Below are positions 1 through 13,300 of a stretch of DNA of 64,000 nt, piece after piece. Made by a program: the position numbers and the translations under genes. The notes under the pieces were generated by a model. That model saw only the letters and a list, made by a program, of their open reading frames with translations, was not told the DNA's origin and ran no database searches. Numbering within the stretch: the stretch's first letter is position 1; each line of letters starts with the position of its first letter. The stretch is from NCBI GenBank assembly GCA_028551475.1, contig CM052355.1, positions 18,745,543 to 18,809,542 of the forward strand. The letters run 5' to 3'. The stretch is from Casuarina equisetifolia. Taxonomy: Eukaryota; Streptophyta; Magnoliopsida; Fagales; Casuarinaceae.

Positions 1-287
1 TAGAGGAGGAATGTGAACGCCTCTGTCGTTCTTTGGACCTTCAATCCGCATTCCTTTCTTGACCCAATGATTATTTTATCAAACTTGGGGCCTGGTAGAG
101 ATGCCAATCTGAACAAGCGAAGGGACCATGCCTCTGGATGGACAAGATAAGTGCAAGTAAAGCCACCTGGAAGACGTGTTGGGCCAGTAGGTTGTTTGTC
201 TTGAACCATGACCCAATCAAGGATTTTGGCAGCTGCGTGTTTGTTCCTCATCCACCACATCTTTTCTATTATAATTTGTTTTTTCAT
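1..287 (-). CDS. Open reading frame running off the left edge, unrecognised
   Basis: On the minus strand an ORF opens at an ATG at 287-285 and stays open for 95 codons to the edge of the window. It contains a stretch reading RLPGGFTCTYLVHPEAW. I do not recognise a family. A second minus-strand frame is also open for about 50 codons, so chance openness or a decayed transposon is possible. No splice or promoter signal supports it. It is listed only because a real gene entering from the left would look like this. Confidence 0.2.
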   Translation of the reverse strand, partial: MKKQIIIEKMWWMRNKHAAAKILDWVMVQDKQPTGPTRLPGGFTCTYLVHPEAWSLRLFRLASLPGPKFDKIIIGSRKECGLKVQRTTEAFTFLL

Positions 288-1328
288 TGACAAATGAGCC
301 AACATGATTGACAATTGCAACCGCAATGTGATTTCTAGAAACATGGAATATAAGCGGACTGATCTCTCACCAAATCTCTAAGCTTCTTAGTGTCCCTCGT
401 CGATGCAGTAGGTGTCTGATAGCCATTTTGATTTTATTCATTTTTTGGAGTTAGAACACAGAAAAACCCTCCCGAATCCATACGTCAAGCCTTCCTGAGC
501 CCATACGTCAAATTGGCACGAAAGCAATGCCCTAACTGAATCGTCCCAAGCAGCATATCACTTCAGTGTTAAAATGCTTTCAATATTAGTGAGTCAAGTT
601 AGTAATGGCTCAAAGCAGAAATGATAGTTTGAACTTGAAGACAGGCATTGGAAGTTCATTACAAAAGTCACCCCCGCAACAAAACCCCCCGCGAAGGATC
701 ATGATTGCTGACATCAAAGCAGCCAACGTAAAAATTCATTCAAATATGGAACCACACAAAGATACAAAGCTACCTAGCCGTATATATAACACAGGTTAGA
801 CCATAATCCAAACCACACCTTTTTCCCCCCTTTTGTTGGCCTGGTCCCAACTTCGCCCAAAGAAGACTTTCTCCAATTCATGTCAAAGATTTGCCAAGAT
901 AAAACTTAATCCTCCATATGGCCAAATACCACAGAAAGTTCACATATCTTACGACTCTGTGAAGGTAATTGGCCAAAAGGACTCGACTCCATAATGAAAA
1001 GTTGAGATATGAGGTTATGTCCAGTTGGTGGTTTAGCTAGCACCATATAAAGCATGCCGGTGTAAGGTGCCGTACAACAAGGAGTTCCATATGTTAAAAG
1101 ATCCAAGGAGGTTTATTTGAGCCAATAAATAGTTCGCGAGTACCCAAAAAGAGGGCAAAGAACAAAAAAAGGAAAGAATAGAATCGATCCAACAAAAACC
1201 AAGTCAAACATTCAATTTGAAATACTCGAACAACATTCGCCTTCTATTGAAACACTCACGATCACGAAAACAGATACCGCTACACAGCTCACGGCCTTAC
1301 ATGCCGAGATATGCCAAGAACAAAGTAA
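288..1328. other. Intergenic, nothing recognised
   Basis: Only short unrelated ORFs occur here. No domain, RNA gene or repeat structure was recognised. Confidence 0.4.
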
Positions 1329-1830
1329 GGGAAACTACTAATGCTATATATGCAGTTTGCATAAAATGGCATGTTAAGAGAATACATTAATACCCGAATC
1401 CCTATTTCAAGAACACAAATGCTGACACCCGAATCTCTTGCAATAAGATCATTGACAATGAAAAAAATCCAGAAAGGCCACGATAGAATTGAAGGAACAT
1501 GAAGTTTTATAATAGAGGATATGCCATCCTGGCCACTGTTCAGGTGATGAGGGAAGAGAAATAGAAAAAATTTGCAATAAGAGAAACTGGTAATGCTGGA
1601 TGTGCAGTCTGCATAAAATGGCACGTGAAGGGAGTACATTAACAACCAAATCCCTATTTCAAAAACACAGAATGCTGGCAGACCCTTTTTTCTTTACCCC
1701 AGCTCTCTTGCTGTAACCTCAACAAAAATGAAAAAAATCTCACAAAGGCCACGACTAGATGGAAGAAAGTAACAAGAAAATTATATAATAAAGGATATGC
1801 TATCCTGGCCACTTTTTAGGTGATCCTTTA
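1329..1830. repeat. Two-unit tandem duplication, about 252 bp per unit
   Basis: A segment beginning with GAAACTACTAATGCTATATA at about 1330 recurs in diverged form from about 1582. Both units contain the string GCATAAAATGGCA, a CCCTATTTCAA stretch, GAAAAAAATC and a late TATCCTGGCCACT string in the same order. The spacing between matching points is about 252 bp. The units differ by many substitutions and small indels, so the duplication is old. Neither unit carries a convincing ORF. Confidence 0.7.
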
Positions 1831-2815
1831 GGAAGTACATCTAGAGTTGATTAAGAGCTTTCAGTTTGTGACAGCCATAACAAGGAAGGATTCTATTATC
1901 TTATCAAATAAAATTGATACCCAAGTCATCCTAGATCTGTAGATGCCCTCTAGAATTTGTGACACCAGTAATGTATAGAACAACTTCAGACTGAAACTCG
2001 ATGGCTGCTTCTTGGCAATTTACTATGGTTGGGTATTAGCAATACATGGGAAGAACAAAAATGAGATTATTTGAATATAAGACAAAAGATTATCACACAG
2101 TCTTCCCCGAACTCTAAATGATACAATCACCAGAAAAAATTAAAATGCGAAATGCAAATGCTAGGACCACCTTTTCATCGTCTCATTCAATTAATCAGCT
2201 CAAAAAGACCTAGCTTCTTGACAACCATTATTCCAGATCAATTGTGCACTTATGGCTTATCAATTTCAGTTCATTCAATGGAAAATAAATTAGCTGAGGC
2301 ATTTATGTTTCCCTTCCGCAATACTTATATGTCTGATTTACCTTATCGAATCTAATCAGTCGTATACCAATCAACAAAAAGAGGTGAAGTTGGTTCGCAT
2401 ATAACTTACCAGTCAAGGAAAACCCAGAAATAGAAAACTGATGTTGTCGTTCCATCTAATTCACTATGAGACACTGAATTTCCCTGAGACCCAATTTTCA
2501 GAACTAAAATTATTTCCATAAAACAACATCACATACAGAGGCATGCATATTCTTTGATCCCTCATCAAAATTGCAGAACCAGTATGACTTTACAAGTATA
2601 AGCTAAGTAGCGGCTTGTCTGATCCAAAGCTCGTTCGGTGTTTCAAAGTTATTCCAGTGTTTGAACTTCAATAAGAATCAAAATTACTATCATTAACTTG
2701 GGGCTTTTCCCTTCTCTTCAGAAATGTGTCAAGAATGAAAAGAACCTGATGGCCGAGGATACGGCGTCGCCACGGTCCTCAGCCTGGAGGAAGCAAACGA
2801 AATCCAATCGCTAAG
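1831..2815. other. Intergenic / possible 3' UTR of the STMP1-like gene
   Basis: AT-rich sequence without a recognisable coding region. The part nearest 2815 probably includes the 3' untranslated region of the minus-strand gene at 2816-2992. No clear polyadenylation signal was assigned. Confidence 0.35.
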
Positions 2816-2992
2816 TTAGTCATCCTCGCCCTTCTTACTCTTGGGCTTCCGGTATTTCTCCTCGATGTTTTTGGCCATGAAGACGGCGGTGTTGGCGAGC
2901 TTCTTGATGTTTGGAACGTCGTAGTTCTGGGCCAAGTATATTCCACACACCGTTCCCGCGATGAACGAGAAGCAGCTCCTTATGATCCCCAT
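2816..2992 (-). CDS. STMP1-like short transmembrane mitochondrial micropeptide
   Basis: The 58-residue product begins MGIIRSCFSF, has one hydrophobic segment at about residues 3-20 that runs into GIYLAQNYDVPNIKKL, and ends in a charged tail (EEKYRKPKSKKGEDD). The core GIYLAQNYDVPN closely resembles the short transmembrane mitochondrial protein 1 family (human C7orf73), whose members are about 47 residues with the same hydrophobic N-terminus and YLAQNYD-P motif. Animal members sit in mitochondrial membranes and affect respiratory-chain assembly or dynamics; mitochondrial location here is inferred. The reading frame is open 21 codons further upstream to an ATG at 3055-3053. The start at 2992 was chosen because family similarity begins there and the upstream residues are Ser/Cys/Gly/Arg-rich. 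Stop TAA is at 2818-2816. The gene is intronless over the coding part and has telo-box repeats about 75-100 bp upstream. Confidence 0.78.
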   Translation of the reverse strand: MGIIRSCFSFIAGTVCGIYLAQNYDVPNIKKLANTAVFMAKNIEEKYRKPKSKKGEDD

Positions 2993-3066
2993 CGACCCCC
3001 AGCGCCGCCTCCCACAACAGCTTGAAAAAGAACAAGAAGGACCTCGGACTTCCAAGTTCGGAGCAC

Positions 3067-3091
3067 TTTAGGGTTCAGGTTAGGGTTAGGG
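3067..3091 (-). promoter_or_regulatory. Telo-box cluster upstream of the STMP1-like gene
   Basis: Read on the minus strand, this stretch holds CCCTAACCCTAA at 3091-3080 and an AACCCTAAA copy at 3075-3067. Such telo-boxes are known in plant promoters of ribosomal-protein and other growth-related genes, often close to the transcription start. The location 75-100 bp before the chosen start codon fits a core promoter or 5' UTR element of the gene at 2816-2992. Function is inferred from motif and position only. Confidence 0.5.
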
Positions 3092-3179
3092 CTTTGTCGA
3101 TGTGGGGAGAAGACTCTGGAACAAGAGCTAGCGCCCCTACCGTCCGAGTCCCGCTCCCCCCTCCTGCTCCGTCACTCTG

Positions 3180-3899
3180 ATTATACTTCTTCAAATTATG
3201 TGCAAAAACGTTAAAATTTTAAGATTTCGCCGTCTCATGAATTTTATTGTTTTATTTTCTTTATATATTTTCACTAAGATATTAACTTTATATATTTTCC
3301 AAGATGGGATTAGTTTTGTCATGATATTCAAAGCAATTATTGACTGGATGATCTTTACTTTTGTCCATAATTAAAGACAATTACTTATACTAATGATGAA
3401 ATAAATTCATCTTTGGATTTTATAATTTAAAGCACACACGACCATGAACCTTGGCCTATTTCGTGACGACCCAAGAAGATTTTCTAATAACTATAAAACA
3501 ATTCATTATGTGTGTGTATATATATTTTTTGTATATACAGTTATTTGGGTCTAAAAGCAACCCATGAAAAGAGAGCAGGGGGTTTGAATTGGATATTTTG
3601 CTATTTCCTAATTTGAGCTAACCATGGAACTCTAATGTTTTTGTTGAACCATTAGGCTTTAGTAAATAATTGTATATATTTTGATGATGTTAAAACTATT
3701 AAAATATAACTTAATATACTGTTTGACCACATGTTAAACTATGATCAGTGCACCTTATTTTGTTAGACCCTGAACATCGCTTTGGCTTCTTCTTGTTCTA
3801 TTTCAATGCCTTTTGTTGCATTGCATTAACTCTCTGCACGTCATATCTATTTTTCTCTCATTGGTAGCTGCAAGACATCATTCACAGACGCAAGCCCTG
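3180..3899. other. AT-rich intergenic DNA
   Basis: No gene was recognised. The sequence is AT-rich with TATATA runs near 3515-3540. Confidence 0.4.
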
Positions 3900-4970
3900 T
3901 AAGTCCACCACCCAAGCTGATTGATTTGGAAATATCAAGCCGGACGTTCAAAATGAAGCATATTCTTCGATATCTTGGAATGAAAGAAAAGAAACTTAAT
4001 CACTTTTACTATTTCGGTAAGACTTAGACATTGAGAAAGAGATATCTTAAAATGTAAGAAAAAAGACTCAATCTTTTAATATTTAGTCAAGACTTAGATA
4101 TTGAAAAAGACTTTTATCATATTGAAATTGATTTCTTAAAAAATACAAGGAAAAAATGACTTATATATAGAGAAGTACAAAACTTAACTGTGAAAGGCTG
4201 ACCATTTAGGCCAAGTCTAAGAATGTGAATTCCTAGACAAGCATAATCATAAATAAATCAGAGAACATATACAAGTGCTGTCAACTTATCATCTGTTATA
4301 CTCTAACTTTATTGTAATTTTTTTGCACTTTCATCTGTACATTATTCACCGATCAATGCTTAATCATTTTGTATTGAGCTCATATTAAACTCCAGGTCAA
4401 AGTCCTATAATTTAAAATTATCAGAAAGGTTTGCTCAATTGGGGCTGTGTATAGACTCACGCGTTGAAATTCATCCAAGTTTATTTGGAGAGATCAAAGT
4501 GCACTTGTAACCTTGAACTTTATTGGAAGTTTGAAGGAGGCCTTCTAAGCATTGGGTTGAAGCTAAAAAGAGATAGCCGTAGACTCATTGGTCGAGAGTC
4601 AAACCATTTTAGAAACTGATTGTGCAGTGCTCTCTACTCTTCTTCTCAATTTGTGTTCCCAGGATATCATTATTTGGACTGATTACTTGCCAGGTTTTCT
4701 GCTAATTCGCTATTTGATTTGCTTATTCATTTACTTGCCAACATTAGATATCCTAAAAACGGATAAATGCAACTTTAGAAAGACTTAAGACACATAAGGG
4801 ATATACATGTAGAAACAACTTACTATTTGCAGAACACTAAACGGATTTTAAATCAACAAATTGGCATTTAAGTAGCAAAAGAAGTCACTATTTGTAAAGT
4901 TCAGAACAAAAAATAGAAACACCCAATTCAGCCCCCCTTGTTGAGTGTATCTAGAAACCTTAACAATTTT
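3900..4970 (+). mobile_element. Probable solo LTR relic (boundaries approximate)
   Basis: The sequence ends near 4925-4965 in ACCCAATTCAGCCCCCCTTG followed by GTGTATCTAG. This strongly resembles the CCAATTCA-CCCCC-TTG-GTGT signature found at the 3' end of many plant retrotransposon LTRs. No internal gag or pol sequence follows, and no matching second LTR was found here. The termini are not defined and the call rests on this signature alone. Confidence 0.35.
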
Positions 4971-6419
4971 GTGCTTAACACGTAGTTTAAATTTAATATG
5001 CACATAATTTGTAATGGATAAAATACCATCTTGTGGGTTTATGATCTAGCTTAAATGTGGATATTAAGTTGTTATGCTGACAATATGATACGCATACATC
5101 AATAGCATGCGAACTTTTAAGTGTGAACAATATCCAATTCCAAGAAATTAGCTTTAAACCCATGCACAACAAGTATATTTGTTTATAAATCACTTAGAAA
5201 ATATAGTCCAAACCTATTGATTTCAAACCAGGGTTTCAGAAAAATAAACCCCAACTTCACAGTGTAAAGATCTAGGGAATAAATACAAAGATTTTCGACA
5301 CAATCATAAGAGAGAACAATGAAATATTCTATAATCAGAACATGATCAACAATATGAGCTTTAAGAAGATTTTCTTTTCTTTTCTCACTGTTTGCTTTTT
5401 CAATGTCTATCTCTTTGGTTTTGTGTTCCTTTTTATGCCATAATGTGGAGGACAATTTTTGAATTTTTCTTGACTTCTCCTGAAAAAGGAGTAACTCCTT
5501 ATTTCAAATCTTAAGTGAAAACGGCCACATCTCAAGCTTGTGAATCCTTTTCTTAAAACGGTAACGTCCCAGCACATATGAGTGTGTTAAAATCCTTAGG
5601 CGTTTTTATCAAGCCAAAAGCTTACGCTATTAAACAAAGTGAATATTTTATTTCTTAAAAATCAAGCATGCCTACATCCTTATTAGTCATGTTATTTGAG
5701 CATCTCTTAAGCAACAAGCACCAACACCACTTTTTTCCCTTTATTAACTTGCTGGCAACATGGGTCAACCTACACCTTGCTTGTATATCAATTTAGTAGG
5801 ACCTTTTTTTTTTGGTCTAATGATAATACAAAATAATAGCATTTTAGTACGAGTGTTTTGACATTCCAATGTTGCACATATCACATGAGTTTTTCATACA
5901 TAAGTATATAGGAACATGTGTTGGATGTTTATTTTGTGTATCATTTTAATTTTTGACAAGTATCTTTTTGTTTTTGTAATATATCAAAATCCCTACTCTT
6001 TGAAGCTTTATTTATACATGGTAGTAAGTTTCAACCTTTTTGTTTGATCTAACGTATGACAAGGAATGATATACATGCTTTGGTGGAAGCGTTAGAAACT
6101 CATCGGCGATACCAGACGAGGTGGACAAGGCAGGGACAAAAGAGTAGAATCGGAAGGAAAAAGAAAAAGAAAAAGATTAAAATATAACCATGCATATCTA
6201 AATAAGAGAATAATTATCCATAAGTATTTAATTCAATTTTAAAACTTATAACACTGAAAAGGTCCGAATTTAACATGAATTAATAAAAGAAATTAGAAAA
6301 AGAAAACTGTTGGTGTCGATATGAAAAGGAGCTTGATCTATTGTTATTTGTGTCTTCCAAAATTTTAGTCAGCGTTTTTGGGCCGTCGCGGGGGACCTGA
6401 AGTATAAATATTTTATCTT
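4971..6419. other. Intergenic, upstream of RIN2-type gene
   Basis: AT-rich, without a recognisable gene. The last few hundred bases before 6420 probably contain the promoter of the gene at 7341-15791. A precise TATA box was not assigned. Confidence 0.35.
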
Positions 6420-7340
6420 TTTCCGTTCGCCGAAAGAACAAAAAAGGAGAATAAATTTCTCTCTCCCTCTTGCTCTCTCCCCCCTTTGAATAAAGCGATG
6501 GGGATGAAAATGGCAGAGACTTGGTGAAGCCACTGCATCGTTGTAGATCGAATCGGGTCCGTTCTCTTGGTTAGTCATTCTCAATTTTTCTGTTAATTGT
6601 ACCCCTGATATGTTATAATTCATAAACGTATGCATAAGTTTTCAATTCCCGTCCCCCCCATATGAGCTTGGTTATTCTGTATAGTTTTCAAGTTTTATTC
6701 TTTGGGATTTCTTAAAATGAACATTCTTTCTATTTTGGAATTGCAATTTTAAAAATTTGAGACTTTCGTGCTTGTTGCCAGAATTCCCGTTTGATGGATT
6801 GGTGAATTGTATTTGATTGTTATATTGCGCCTTTGAGTTCTTCCAGTTGCTAAAAAGTAAAATCGCGGACAAAGAATTGCAAATTTCCTGACATTTTAAG
6901 GTTTAGGATTTGGGTTTTTGAGGAACTGAGAAATTCAAGTCTGCTAGACCTTTCGTAGCAAAAAACGAAGCATTATCACCCTTATACGCAATGAATCTGT
7001 TTGATATTTTTGCCTAATTTAATGAAATACCACCTGGTTATTTTGTTATTGATCATTTTTGTTTCTTTTTTCTGCCTAATTTTATGAAGTACCGCCTGAT
7101 TATTTTATTATTGATCACCGTTGTTTCTGTTTGGGGGACAGGTTTTTGTATTTTCTCTGGGGCGATGTGCCATTATAGTTAAATTTTGGTGGCTTTTGAA
7201 GCTACCTTAAAGCTTGGCCTCGCCTATTCTCTTCAATGCTGGATGCTGGTTGCAGTATGCGAAGAGTAATGATATTGCCGTTCTGATGAAAATTTTGGAG
7301 TTGGGTTCTGGTAAAGAGGCTAAGTATATTGTTACTAGAT
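6420..7340 (+). other. Likely 5' UTR region (possibly with an intron) of the RIN2-type gene
   Basis: A CT-rich stretch at about 6455-6485 looks like a plant 5' leader. Between it and the start codon at 7341 the sequence is T-rich and intron-like. An upstream short ORF begins near 7214 and overlaps the true start out of frame. Transcript ends cannot be fixed without RNA evidence. Confidence 0.35.
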
Positions 7341-10300
7341 ATGGGGATGCGCTACATAATCATCTCGGCACTGTCTACTGTGCTAAGCTTTGCGGGTCTG
7401 CAATTCTGGACGGAATTGTCTTTAGATAACTTGAAGTCGGATGGACTAATTGGTGAAAATTTTGTACACTCGGAGCACGCAAGCCGCATTGTTGAGCTGC
7501 TTTTGGCTTCTTATACCACCGTTGGACTGCTGACAAATTTTGTGCTTAATGTATTTATTTTCCTGGTTCTTTGTCTAAAGGTAGGCTTGCTATCTCACTG
7601 AGGGATTTTAATTACTGAGCGTTTGAGATTTCGTGTTGATCCATGAACTATTTGTATGGTGGATTGTTGTTTTGGGTAAGGGTAAGCTTCACTAGAAAAG
7701 AAAACATCATACAAAAGTCCACAGCAATTCCTGATAAACACTGGAGCTATTCCAAAAGTAATAAGGAACAATGAACTCTCACTTGATAACAGGACACTGA
7801 AGCACAGAAACGTAACTAACCAGCTCTGTGGTATTCCTGTCTAATGAAGGCCGGTCCAAATGATCTTGCTGGGTTCACATTTGCCTTAATAAGAACAAGA
7901 ACTGTTTCTCTTTTTGATGACCACTGAATCTTGATCTTAAAACTCTTATGAAGTGGACTATATGTTGAGTTAGGTTATGTTTAGAAGAGAAACTTAAAAT
8001 TTTTGGCATTTATATGAGATTGATGCATGGGTTTTAGTGGTTAGTTGGCTCTAGTGTTGACCAAGTTTTGTGTGTTATTGCTGTTTCCATAGAGCATCTT
8101 ACTCCTCTAAAGAAGGCAAATGTTTTACGCTTGTGCATTTTATTTTGCAAAAATGATGGTTCTTGAAAGATGAAACATGGTAAGAAATGAATTTTGAACA
8201 TCGATGGATTAATGGGTTTTATATTGTTTAAAGTGCTTATTTATGTTTGTGTTGTTTATATGCTGCATGCTATTGGTTTAGATGGATGCCAAATTTCTCT
8301 AGGTTTCATAAATAGGGTAGTTCATTAATTTTTCTGGTCCTATGGCTACATAATTGGGTTTTGTGAGTTTGGATTTTCTATAATCCATCATCTTATCTTC
8401 TACTACAGTTTCTAGGATTTCTAAAAGCTTCAAGAAATAAACTATAATAACTGTATCCCATGGGAAATAAAGATTTCTTAACTTCAGCACAATGTAAAAG
8501 AGAAAAAGAAGGGGGGGTGAGTGTTTGGAAGATGAAAGACAATTATTTGCATTTGATCGCTCAGATTGATATTTTTTTTTTTAAATTTTTACAAGAAGAT
8601 TGGGGGCAATTTGATTGTTGAACAATGGTCAATAAGAAATATCATAGACTTAAGGTTCTGTAGACTGCTGGGTTTCTGAGAGACTTTTACAATCCATGTA
8701 TAAAAGAGAGACTCAGAATTGGTTCTCACAAACCCGTGGACAAGTTTAAGCATAAACCCTGACATATGAGCATCCATGTACTGCTGAGATGTATAAGCCT
8801 TACCTTAAAGCTACTGTGCAAACTCAACAGAATCTTAAATTGGGCAAGAATGATCAAGGTCCTGTTTTATACATGTAACATTGAAATATATAATTGAAAG
8901 TTTTATGTAATCAGTTATCAATACACGCCCAAAAAGAAAGGAAAGGAAAAAAGAGAAGGAAATGAGTTGACTAGATTGAGTCACGATGGTTAATCATTCC
9001 ATTTGCAAATTAATAAATATGAACTTATTGCTAATAGCATTATCTTAATAATCATCGTTTACATTTTTCACATGCAGACTATATTCTTTTTGGAGTTGTA
9101 TCCTTCTGAAACTCGCAAATTGTTGGAGCGCCTTATCAATTATGTTATTTACAAGGTAAAACGTTTTACCAGAAATTTGTTTGAACCATATTTATGTTGA
9201 TCATAATTGATGGTACCATGCATGAGTCCAATTTGTCACATATCACATTTTCCTTTAGGATTATAACTTTCCTATTAATATTTATAGTATATTGTGTGGT
9301 ATAATATGTTGCATGCTTTGTTCCTCTTGATTTAATTTTAGAAAAATAAACAACCTCATATTTCCTGATATTGGATTTTATATGCAACTTGTATTTTTTT
9401 TTTTTTCCTATTTTGAGTGTCTAATATGTTGTAGTTGTGATAGTAAGCTACAATGCTGCCGTATCATGTGGTTTGGTTGTTTTAATATTTTTTTGACCTC
9501 TCAAGCTGGTGCTATCAACCTATATAGATTTGATTCCGCTGGTTTCCATGGTGTCTGTGGCAATTTTGGGTTTGGTTGGGTTTGATGAAGGGCTTTGATG
9601 GTTTGGTGGTCTTTCGGTGGAGATATGTCTGTGAAGAGACTATTGATGATGGACCCGTGTACAATTGGCTCCAGTGACATCCAGATGGTGTTGTAGCTGA
9701 ACAAAGTGATCATAGAATGAATTGGATGCACTTTGGTTCTTGATAGTAGGAAAAGCTTGGTTAATACCATTTGTTTCAACCCTAGTCAATGATTGTTGTA
9801 AGTGGGTATTTCATATTTACCATTTCCTTTCTAAGTTGAAAATGAATGAAAAATCATCCAAACAATGAGGTGCGTCACCTCACTAAATGCAAGAGAGGGG
9901 TATTTCTTTTCCTGCAATGCAAGGGGCACTTGTTATTTCTTGAATCCTTGAGTTTAATTGATGCTTTTAATCACAGTACCATTAACTGAAGAGGACTAGT
10001 TTATCAAGTTGATGAGGCTCAAGAGGTCTAGGTGCTGAAGGTTATAAGCAAAGGCAGTTGTGATTCGCTTGGTTTTGGATTTAGAGTTAATGTTAAAGAG
10101 ATGTTTGGGATTACTGTATGAAAAAAGTTACCAAGACCTTTCTTGGTGGGATAGATGACTAAGTTTGTTGGTCCTTTAAGCTTGGATGCTGAGATTTGTG
10201 TCATGCACTTAAAAGAACTTTACTTTTCATCTAAATGGTTTTTCAAAGTGGAGGTGATTGATCCATCATGGGGAGAAAGTCATACTTCTTTCCTTCTCTT

Positions 10301-13300
10301 TTTTTTGTTTGTTTGTTTGTTTGGGGGGCAGGGGGTGGAGTTTGTTTGGAAATTACACCTACTTCAAGCTAAAATGATTCTATAGTTATCTATTGTCACA
10401 AAAGGGTTTTAGAATAATATATATAGTTATCAATCTTAATTATATTTTTGAAAAGAAAGTAAAGAGAAACAAATATAAGCAAGGAATCTCTTCATCAAGA
10501 ATTGGTTAGTCCTACAACTGGGAGATTCTTGTTTGTCCTCTTGTTAGGAAATTCAAATATTGCCTTTTAGTCATTGTATGCGTTTATCTCAAAATCTACG
10601 GAACTTTTGAATTGTAATTTACTTTCACTTGTGTTATTTCATAACCATAATTAGTGAAATTCTTAATCTCTTTATCAAACACACTAATGCTTCTTCCCAA
10701 GCAACCCAAAAAGAAATACTATCTTGTCTATCAGATCAGGCAGGAATTGTAGTCTTAAGTATCTCCTCACTAAATCAAAGGCTATAATTGAAGTTCCGGG
10801 ACCTCTAATGATTGGATTTATTTCATCTTAGGCCTGTAAGTAGGAATTTGTTGATTACTTGCAATAAATGAGGAGTAAAATTGTTACCACCCATTTGATT
10901 TTGGGGTTTATTTCTCAATAACAGTGCTTTTCGGAACCAAATGACATTGGAACTAGAAAAAGGATTTTATTTTTATTTTTTAGTTTCAATAGGGTTGTGT
11001 TTAGTGCTAGCTACTTTTCTTTTTAACCCTCTCAAATCTAACAGGGTATAAGATAATTGTATGGTCTAATCATGGGGGTTTTACATCTCCTTGTATTATT
11101 TGAATCCATCCGGATATTTTATTTTTGACATTATCTTGATAGATCTGCCATGTCTATTATTTTGCCAAAATTTGTGGCAATGGCGTTCAAGCCTAATGCT
11201 ACATAAACCTCCCCAACAGAATTAAGGAGTGAGTAAAGTCATGTTTTTAATTCTGATGAGGCATTTGTGTTGCTTAGCACTTGTTAAAAAAGAATGTCAA
11301 ATGCTTATGGTTCCATAAATGTTTTATATCTTTAAATTGAGCAGGGGATGTTTCTACCTCTGGTTGTCCCACCAACAATATTCCAAGCAGGCTTGTGGAC
11401 AATATGGTTGACCGTACTATGTTCTCTAAAGGTATATGAGACTATATTCCATGGTTGGCATGCAGATTTTAGATTCATTCTGAGACTGAGTTGCATACTT
11501 CCTAACCATGTTATTGTATTGTCCAGATGTTTCAAGCTTTGGCCAGAGATAGACTTGAACGTTTGAATGCCTCTCCTTCTGCAACACCTGGGGCATATTT
11601 GCGTGTCTATTCAGTTTTATTGCTGGTCCTCTCTGTTGACTTATTATGGTATTTTTCGTTTCCCTCTCTTGTTCTCTCTTTGTCAGTTTAGGTTCAAAAG
11701 ACTTCTTAGCTTTTGCTTGTCTTTAAGGGAGTGCGTTGTTTATGTGTATGCTAATAATGTTTTGACAAGTTGATTTATAACGAAATGGCGTCAGACTGAT
11801 ATATGTGAAAGTCCTAAGAGTCTTCAAAAGCCACACCTTCTATACTATTTTGTTGTCTGGATTTTTTTGAGGGCTGCTAGGAAGTTTTTGAAGAGTTTAA
11901 GATGCTTGGTTGGAGTAACAGCTACTTGGGTTTAGGACATTTCTGCAACTGCTTGAAGCGTCCTTTCAGCTACTTGGTCAAATCCTGGGTTATTAAAATT
12001 TTTGAAAAAGTTGTTTGTTGAGAGTCGATCATTTTACTAGTGACTAGCTTTATACAGCCTGTTTGAGTTCCTTGTAAGAATAAGGTCTTGAAGGCCATTT
12101 TGTTAGGGATTTGTTCACAGTTGCTAGCTTGGTACAAACTTGTAGCCACGACAGTGCTCAATGTGGGTTCAGGACAGTTTTTGACAAGTGTTGGGCCTGG
12201 AGGTTGATTGTTGCATTCTTGCGGGGCCCTGTAATGTAGTTGCTCAAATTCTTTTAACAATTGTGTTTAATTGCTGTAACCATCTATTTGTAGTAAGTTT
12301 TCTCCTTGATTTCGGTGTATAATATGGGTCATGTTTTGTTACCATATACCTTAGGTTTGTGGACGCTATCCACGTGAAATTTTTGGATTTTGTGTTGCCT
12401 ATATTTAAGCCTTTGTTGAAACTGGATGTGAGACCATGGTCAAATAATTTTTGTCCCTTTGAAGGGTGTTTGCTCTCTCTCTCTCTCTCTCTCTCTCTGC
12501 TCCCCACCAACACAGTGTGTGAAGCTAACACTCATGAAGAACTTGTGCTTTCTCTCTTCCCTTCTCTCCTCTCCTTTATTTTGCTTTTTACGCTTTCCTT
12601 TCCTTTTATACAGTGTTCTGTTCTTGGCTTTGTTTGCTGACAGGATTAGGCTGTGTCTGGTAATATATGGAGCTCTGGGTTCATCCTTATGTCTGTTGTT
12701 ACTCTTTGAGCCTTTCAGTATAGCTTTTGAGACACTGCAGGTATTTTTACTAAACCCGTCTCTTGGAAACTTTTGTAATATTTGGATATCAGCCCTCAGG
12801 TTGACTATGTTGTTTCTTTTTTCACTATTCTGTAGGCTATTTTGGTTCATGGATTTCAGTTGCTTGATGTATGGCTCCATCATTCAGCAGGGAGCAGTGC
12901 AAATTGCCAGAGGTTTAAATTTTTTGACACATCGGTGGCAGGTATTTAATATTTCACTTCCATCTATCCTATATCATGACATGTCCTTCCATAACATCAA
13001 CCTGCCCTATAATTACAATTAACCAAGAGGTGTAGGAAACAAGATGTGAAGAAATTGGTACCTGCACATTGAGTTTGATATATTTGTTTTCTGTTCTTAT
13101 TGTTCACTAAAATGTTCATCTTGCTAAAACCAAGGTTTTGATTACTGTCAATTTCTCTGTTCCTTGTCTTTCTTTTTCCAATCTGGGAGTGTACCATTTG
13201 AATCATATGATTCAAAAATGAACTTAACCATATCTCTTATCTATCAGAAGATAAACCCTTGCTATTCTTCCTTTTCTAAGTTAGTTGGATTCAGGGCCGT

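Noticed and set aside
12440-13022. Long ORFs on both strands in the 12.4-13.0 kb region
   Set aside because: They are generated by the (CT)n microsatellite and read across exons 5-6 of the RIN2-type gene in wrong frames.
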